Below, piece by piece: positions 57,781 through 64,000 of a stretch of 64,000 nt of DNA (the first letter of the stretch is position 1; each line of letters starts with the position of its first letter). Both the position numbers and the translations under genes were made by a program. Under the pieces are notes generated by a model. It saw only the letters and a program-made list of their open reading frames with translations. It did not search any database and was not told where the DNA came from. This DNA comes from Litsea cubeba. Its lineage: Eukaryota > Streptophyta > Magnoliopsida > Laurales > Lauraceae. Where the stretch lies: contig CM022955.1 in NCBI GenBank assembly GCA_012931725.1, forward strand, positions 14,552,137 to 14,616,136, read 5' to 3'.

Positions 57781-58874
57781 CCCACCTCCCCCTTTGCTTT
57801 GTGTAACCACTGTTTGGACTTTCAAGTGAGCCCATGCTGTGAGTGTGATCAACCCCTATGTTCCCTTTACGAGATCACCGCATGGAATCTTGATGCGGAT
57901 TGTGAAAGAGGATAATTCATCATCACCATTATCATCATCAATACTTTGTCCCGACTATGTTGGGGCAACTAAAAAACAATTCCAAGCATAATTTTTGGGC
58001 AAGTCCGAACCAAACTTGTATTTTCATGACATGTAAGGGGTTTTTTATTTTTACGTTTTTAGATATGTTTATCAAAATGGTGTTCATACATACATAAATT
58101 CAAGTTACTTATATGTGGAAAACAAACGACCCCCTAAAGTCATGGATTGAGAGAGCGAGAGACATCTGACTTTCCTTAGATTTAGTTTACTAGGGTGATC
58201 ACAGAGCATCCATTTTCCATCACTCTTTAATTCATTTTTCAATAGAGGGGAGAGCATTTATGGCCATTTATGGATCTTCACCATTGTTTTTTCAATTCTA
58301 GCTACTATCATAAATAAATTTCTTAGAACGATTTAGAATTTCATTCCCGCAAACAAACAGCCTGATAATAAATTTAGATCGTACTATTTGCCTCATGGGC
58401 TATGCTCAGTGGTATGGTCAAGATCCAGATCACAGAGGAATTGTACTAGTGTGCCATTTTTAGGGAACAAACAACCTCTAAGTGGAACAACCAAGCCCTT
58501 TATTTGGGGTGTAGGAAACAGTGGGTTAAGACAAACAATAATCATCAAAGGCGCTCCTGATTAGGGCCTGACAGGGCTTGATTGATCCAGCACAGTAGCA
58601 TGTTGTCACCAAAATGAAGCCAATGTGACCCAACCCACAACAACAACTCAAATTTAACCCTCATAACCTGACCCATTTCCGTACACAGGTCAATCACGGT
58701 TGAGATGGATGTGACCCACAGCATATCCACATAACCCACTTAAAAGGGTTTAGGTCTCCCATAATCCACTTAAAACGTCGGGTTAGGGTCAAACCACATT
58801 TAAACTACAGTTCGATGGTTTAATATTTTTGTAAACCAAATTTGAACTACAGTTCGATGGTTTAATATTTTGAA
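57781..58874. other. Gene-free sequence
   Basis: No gene. 57918-57945 is a CAT-type microsatellite. 58803-58874 contains two tandem copies (43-bp offset) of AACTACAGTTCGATGGTTTA and following bases, right at the junction with the LINE. Confidence 0.45.
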
Positions 58875-60393
58875 AAGAATGAAGAATGGGAAATCGGTTG
58901 GGCCAGATGGTATCCCTATTGAGGTCTGGAGGTGCTTGGGGGAGGTGGCATTGGTTGGTTGACAAAGCTTTTTAATGTAGTGTTAAAGAGCAAGAAGATG
59001 CCTAATGCATGGAGGAAAAATATTCTTATACCCATATACAAGAACAAAGGAGATATTCAGAACTGTGCGAACTACCGCGGGATTAAATTGATGAGCCATA
59101 TGATGAAATTATAGGAGAGAGTTATTGAGAGAAGAATAAGAAGAACAACAAACGTTTCAGAGAATCAATTTGGTTTCATACCTGGGAGATCAACCATGGA
59201 GGCTATCTTTCTCCTGATGAGGTTAATGGAACAGTATAAAGAAGGTCAGAGATACTTACATATGGTGTTCATTGACTTGGAGAAGGCCTATGACCGGGTT
59301 CCGAGGGAGATTCTTTGGAGAGTTCTGAAAAAAAAAAGAGTGTGTGTCGCATATATTGAGGCGATAAAGGATATGTATGATAGAGTCGTGACATCTATAA
59401 GGGTGTATGATAGAGTCGTGACATCTATAAGGACGACTGGCGGCGAAACTAAGGAGTTTCCTATCAAGATTGGTCTACACCAAGGCTCAGCGTTAAGCCC
59501 GTACTTGTTTGCCCTAGTTATGGATGAGATTACAAGACATATCTAGGATGAGATGCCGTGGTGTATGCTATTTGCAGATGACATTGTTTTAGTGAATGAG
59601 ACGAGAGAAGGAGTGAATGCTAAACTAGAATTGTGGCCGAAAATATTAGAAACAAAAGGGTTTAGGCTAAGTCGTTGCAAAACGGAATATATGGAATTCA
59701 AGTTTAGTCAAAGCAAGACACCTGATAACATAGAAGTAAGTTTGGGCACACAAAAGATTGTAGAGAAAGAAAACTTTAGGGACCTTGGATCTATGGTGCA
59801 ACAGGATGGAGGGATTGATACTGATGTAAGTCACAGGATTCAGGTCGGGTGGACTAAATGGAGGAGTGCTTCGGGGGTCCTGTGTGATCGGAAAGTCCCC
59901 CTCAAGGTTAAATGAAAGTATTATAAGGTAGCGGTACGACCAGAGTTGTTGTATGGATCAGAGTGTTGGGCAGTAAAGCATAATCATGTCAAAAAGATGG
60001 AAGTTGCGGAGATGAGAATGCTAAGATGGATGTGCAGGATCACAAGGAGAGATAGGATTAAGAATGAGGAGATTGGGAGCAAAGTAGGAATAGCACCGAC
60101 TGGAGATAAAATGAGAGAAAATCGACTGAGATGATTCGGCCATGTTAAAAGGCGTCCAACGGAGACACCTGTTAAAAGGTGTGAAAGCATGAAAATTGCC
60201 AAGAGTAGGAGAGGGAGAGGGAGACCCAAGAGAAGTTGGAAAGAAACTATTAAAAAAAACCTTGCCTACATGGATCTAACGGATGACATGGCCCTAAACA
60301 GATTTGATTGGCATCGTCAAATCCATAAAGCCGACCCCACCTAGTGGGAAAAGGCTTGGTTTGGTTTGGTTTTTTTTTTTTTTTTTTTTTTTT
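58875..60393 (+). mobile_element. LINE-1: 5'-truncated RTE-like non-LTR retrotransposon
   Basis: It is the 3' part of a LINE on the plus strand. It starts inside the reverse transcriptase (KNGKSVGPDGIPIEVW), so the endonuclease is missing. It runs through NYRGIKLM, QFGFIPGRSTMEAIF, FIDLEKAYDRVPRE, GLHQGSALSPYLF, the active site FADD (59571-59582) and the thumb/C-terminal domain (LLYGSECWAVK, EMRMLRWMCRITRRDRIKNE, FGHVKRR). In-frame stops: TAG near 59112 and 59545, TGA near 59912 and 60131. A perfect 28-bp sequence repeated at a 30-bp offset (59375-59432) duplicates YDRVVTSIR. The 3' end has CTTGGTTTGGTTTGG then 24 T (60370-60393). Confidence 0.9.
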
Positions 60394-60472
60394 CTTGGCA
60401 TACGACTAAGACATAACTTAACACGAATTGAGCTTGGGCCAAGCTTGCTAACTTACGAATTGACCTTGTGCT

Positions 60473-60838
60473 AAACTTCTGCAAGTTGGTTAGGGTCCGG
60501 TCAGGTCAGGTTAAATGGGTTGACACACCTTGGATGAGGGTCATGTAAGTCAGGTCAGTTGACATGCATCACATGTGGATTGTAGTTACCTGATCCATAT
60601 TAAAAACAAGACAGATACAGGTTGAACTTCAACTTGTAGGCCAAAAAAAGTTGTTAAACTTCTACAAGTTGGTTAGGGACCGGTCAGGTCAGGTTAAATG
60701 GGCTGACCCACCTTGGATGAGGGTCATGTAAGTCAGGTCAGTTGACATGCATCACATGTGGATTGTAGTTACCTGATCCATATTAAAAACAAGACAGATA
60801 CAGGTTGAACTTCAACTTGTAGGCCAAAAAAATAAAAC
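60473..60838. repeat. Tandem duplication, 183-bp unit
   Basis: Copy 1 (60473-60655) and copy 2 (60656-60838) both start AAACTTCT.CAAGTTGGTTAG and end AACTTGTAGGCCAAAAAAA. Only a few substitutions separate them. Non-coding. Confidence 0.93.
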
Positions 60839-60907
60839 AACTTTCCCATTTGCCAGCCCTGATTTGAGACTGGCTCTACTGATTAGCATATTGAGTTGAT
60901 TACCAAC

Positions 60908-61071
60908 GAAAATAAAAATAAAAATTTATAACCCTTGGTATCTCCCGCCCCGCCCAGCCCAGGAGCGGAGTAAAACTACGGGAGGTGACCAACGAAGGTA
61001 GGTGTCGAACACAAGACCTTTCCAATTCCTGAAATATAGATTCCTTGGCCAACCGAGCTACCACTCGGTTG
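60908..61071 (-). mobile_element. tRNA-derived SINE (family A)
   Basis: The minus strand has an A-box-like GGTAGCTCGGTTGG (near 61050-61063), a B-box-like TGTTCGACACC (near 61003-61013) and a TAAATTTTTATTTTTATTTTC tail. The body (ACCTTCGTTGG, GGGAGATACC, TTATAA) is shared with the SINE at 62126-62377. Only a weak GAAAAT could be a target duplication. Confidence 0.7.
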
Positions 61072-61875
61072 AAAATGAACATTCATTCATCAATGGAATT
61101 ATCTAATACAATAATTATATGATTTGATTAAAGAGAAGTGAACTATATAAATCAAATATTAAAACTGAAAAACTGTGAATATTTATCGGTTGAGCACCGT
61201 TTAGTTCTTGCTAATAAGATCTACAAATCATATGTTTTCATATTTCCAACTCAAACCCCTTGTATTACAGCCTGTACCTAATAAGATACTCAAGCAGGCT
61301 ACCATACTTGAGGAATCCACTCATTTCAATACACTGTAATGAACTTTACTAATGCTCTCCCAGAATCAATTAGCTAGAAATTAATTGCCCCAATTATGAG
61401 GGATTCACAGGGCTGTAATTGATTTACAATGATATAAATACAAGCTATATGAAGGGAAGCTCACCTTCCGGAAGTACACCCAATTCAAATGAAAAGTCTT
61501 GTTATTTATTCTAACAGGCTCTGCCATGGTATCTCAAGAAATGCAATGGACCAATACAAGCCCACATTGCTGATGGAAAACATCTTCGTATCACAGCTAT
61601 TGGTGACATCAACGTCCATTATCTCCTTATCATGCATTTTTGCTACCTTCTTTTTGTCTACCTGCCAACATTAACTCTGTGAGACAATTGGTCAATAATA
61701 ACTGCACTCTTATCATTTTATTCAACTGAATGTATTGTGCAGGATCATTAATCTGGTAAGTTGATCAATAAGGGGCATAAGTGCAGAAGACTCTCCTCAA
61801 GCTTTACCTAGGAATGAGCCTATATTTTCTTTATTTCATGCTTCATCTAATATGAATCAATAGTGGCATAATTTC

Positions 61876-61878
<3 letters not shown>

Positions 61879-61914
<36 letters not shown>
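61879..61914. repeat. Poly-G run of 36
   Basis: 36 consecutive G, followed by C and a T-run, inside the copia-4 remnant. It may be a real homopolymer expansion, a G-quadruplex former, or an assembly artefact. Confidence 0.95.
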
Positions 61915-62125
61915 CTTTTTTAATCTAGGTACAAAATGAAAACATTAGCACCGCTTATTTTAATCTTATTTATATCGATGTTCAGGGTAATGCACCAACC
62001 ATTTTATATTCTCATTATAAATATTGTGTTACTTTTATTGACGATTATGGCTACCATCAGGGATATATTTCTTGCATACAAAATTCGAAGTACTTGGTGC
62101 TTTTCAAGAAGTCTTGGTTTGTATT

Positions 62126-62377
62126 TTTATTTTATTTTATTTTTATAACCCAGGGTATCTCCCGCCCAGTCCAAGAGCCTTTGGTTCTGAGCCCGAGAGA
62201 CACTCGATTTTGGACTGCCGAGTACTAATCCCTAAGGGTACATGCAAACCCTCCTATCTACATGCACCCGGTAAAACTATGGGAGTTGGCCAACGAAGGT
62301 AGGTGTCGAACACAAGACATCTCTGCTTCCTGAGTCACAAAGTCCTTTGCCAACTAAGCTACCACTCGTTGGTTAAT
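62126..62377 (-). mobile_element. tRNA-derived SINE with perfect 14-bp target duplication
   Basis: It is flanked by TCTTGGTTTGTATT on both sides (62112-62125 and 62378-62391). The minus strand carries an A-box-like GGTAGCTTAGTTGG (near 62352-62365) and a B-box-like TGTTCGACACC (near 62305-62315), then a body of about 190 bp ending in a T/A-rich tail (TTATAAAAATAAAATAAAAT). It shares its body with the SINE at 60908-61071 but has an extra internal segment of about 70 bp. Confidence 0.9.
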
Positions 62378-64000
62378 TCTTGGTTTGTATTAAAAATAAA
62401 TTCTCCGCTCCGAGGGAGAATATGTCCCCAATGAATCTTAAAAGAGTTTCTACAAAATAAAAGAATTTTATCACAAAGAGCAGTACAAGAACAGGAAGAA
62501 ACACTACAAGAATTTATTGGGGAACCCCAAGGGCCACAGGTGATATTATAAGTATCCTCACCTGTTATTTTGATGCAAGTATGACCATTTAGCAATTTAA
62601 TGAACCTTCCCCTAAGTGGGGAGAGCTTATCACTATACCCTGCAACAAAATGGGGTGGCCAAAAGAAAAATCAACATCTTTTAGAAGTGGTCAGAATCTT
62701 GCTTCTCCGATTCTCTGTTTTATCTACTTGCCAGGCAGGAACCCGATACACTATCGTGCATCTCATTAATCTTCTTCCATCTTCCAAATTGTAGCATCAA
62801 TCACCTTATTTCCAATCCCATGGTCATCATCCCTAATATAATCATCTTCATACCTTCAACCACGTTTGTTTTGTTCATCTTCTACCTCTTAACCACATAA
62901 AATTTCAGCTTATCTACTCATTGTGCCTTTTTAGGATATGCCCAGGTTTAAACTAAGTTTTGTTTATATGCAGTGATGACATCATGAGGACAATGAAGGC
63001 AAGCACCCTATACATGAGCTTCCTCCAAATCTTGATCATAGTCCTCCACCACTACGCAGGTTCAATGCCCATCTTGTCCCCCCAAATCATTATGGTTTTT
63101 CTCACTCAGTACTTCTTACCTTGCCATCAATTTCTATCCTGAAAATCTATTCATAGGCTGTAAGTCGTGTGTGCGGGCAACATGCAATGGAGGAACTCGA
63201 TGCTCTTCAGAGGAATTACACCTAGGATATTGTTCCATGCCCCCATCTTTTATCAATTCTATTAAGGTCAAATTTGATGACTCGTTGGATTGTTACAAAG
63301 CTAGGCTTATGGATCTAAGCTGTAGGTAGAAGTATAGGATTGACTATAATGAGACACTTGCACCCACCGTGAAATTGAACACAGTCCAGACCCATTGTGA
63401 AAACTCAGCCATTGCACATCACAACCATGGTGTTGGCTCAAAATGAATGTCACGAATGCTTTCCTTCGCAAGGATCTCAAGGAAGAGATCTACATGTGTA
63501 CCTCAGGGATTCGCTATTTCTTCATAAAATAGTTTTTGTCGATTGTGATGATTTCTTTATGGGCTTAACCAAATATCACGGGCATGGTTTGACAAATTTT
63601 GTCAAACTCTTCTTTGCGCCGAATTTAAACAAAGCTGGTATGATCCCTCTTTTGTTCCTCCATTGCATTCCCCACAGCATCACTATTCTACTCATCCAAA
63701 AAGGTAACATCATCATCACTGAGACTGATCCAAATAACATACGTGGGCTCTACATTTATGCTTCCTTTCATACAAAAGATTTAGGTTCACTCACATATCT
63801 CCTAGGTTTTTGAGGTTCAAAAATTTGATAAACGACTCCTTTTCAATCAGTACACTCAAGACCTCATTGTCCTAGCTCGATTACAAGACTTTGCTCCTGT
63901 TGACACTGCCTTACAGGTTAATGTGAAATATCGAAAGGATCATGGTAATCCTCTCACTGATCCTAAAATGTATAGGAAGGTCGTAGCCAATCCTGTTTAC

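Larger units (their letters stand above)
61489..64000 (+). pseudogene. Copia-4 remnant: decayed Ty1/copia pol running off the window
   Basis: Plus-strand fragments in correct pol order, with many stops and frameshifts, are recognisable. 61530-61620: pre-integrase segment (AHIADGKHLRITAIGDI). 61680-61850: SVRQLVNNNCT and LYLGMSLYF. 62410-62800: integrase (LRSEGEYVPNE-like, then HLLEVVRILLL and HLINLLPSSKL). 63175-63300: ELDALQRNYT-DIVPCPHLL. 63400-64000: reverse transcriptase (KDLKEEIYMCT-like, SITILLIQKGNIIITETDPNN where YVDD should be, HTKDLGSLTYLLG, then PVDTALQVNVKYRKDHGNPL). It is split by the SINE at 62126-62377 and a poly-G run. The 3' LTR, if present, lies beyond 64000. Confidence 0.85.

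Overview
The window is nuclear DNA from a flowering plant. The only recognisable host gene with intact structure is a plant-type CDC20. Around it lie plant Ty1/copia and Ty3/gypsy LTR retrotransposons, a hAT transposon, a plant RTE-like LINE, tRNA-derived SINEs and a Mutator-type MITE. The species cannot be told from the sequence. No tRNA, rRNA, CRISPR or bacterial-type operon was seen.

Layout. 1-13,900 is one host gene on the minus strand: CDC20, the WD40 activator of the anaphase-promoting complex. It has five phase-0 coding exons: 13383-13520, 2842-3123, 2012-2275, 1250-1831 and 1002-1145. Intron 1 is about 10.3 kb, and about half of it is a copia element (6111-11254) with apparently identical 497-bp LTRs and a perfect 5-bp target duplication. 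13,900-16,650 is upstream DNA with a Mutator-type MITE, a long CT microsatellite and relics resembling the CDC20 promoter. 16,655-23,738 is a second, young copia element with 1.1-kb LTRs. Its primer-binding site is self-complementary to its own LTR rather than to a tRNA. 23,739-31,460 is AT-rich, gene-poor and repetitive.

31,462-45,560 is a nest. A Tat-like Ty3/gypsy element (32770-45329) sits in what appears to be the 5' LTR of an older copia remnant. The gypsy gag-pol runs on the minus strand and is broken by three stops and four frameshifts. Its 3' half carries a spliced gene on the opposite strand (34172-36696) and an array of 78-bp repeats. 45,560-51,130 holds a fragment of an equilibrative nucleoside transporter, minisatellites and a 0.7-kb tandem duplication. 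51,144-54,506 is a hAT element with both ends and an 8-bp target duplication but a broken transposase. 54,515-58,860 is repeat-rich non-coding DNA. 58,875-60,393 is a 5'-truncated LINE. 61,489-64,000 is an old copia remnant on the plus strand that runs off the window and was later hit by a SINE with a perfect 14-bp target duplication.

Functionally the window is a cell-cycle gene embedded in a transposon landscape. Insertions range from very recent (two copia elements with near-identical LTRs) through moderately decayed (gypsy, hAT) to heavily decayed (terminal copia, LINE). All positions and comparisons were made by eye. Percent identities are approximate and no database search was run.
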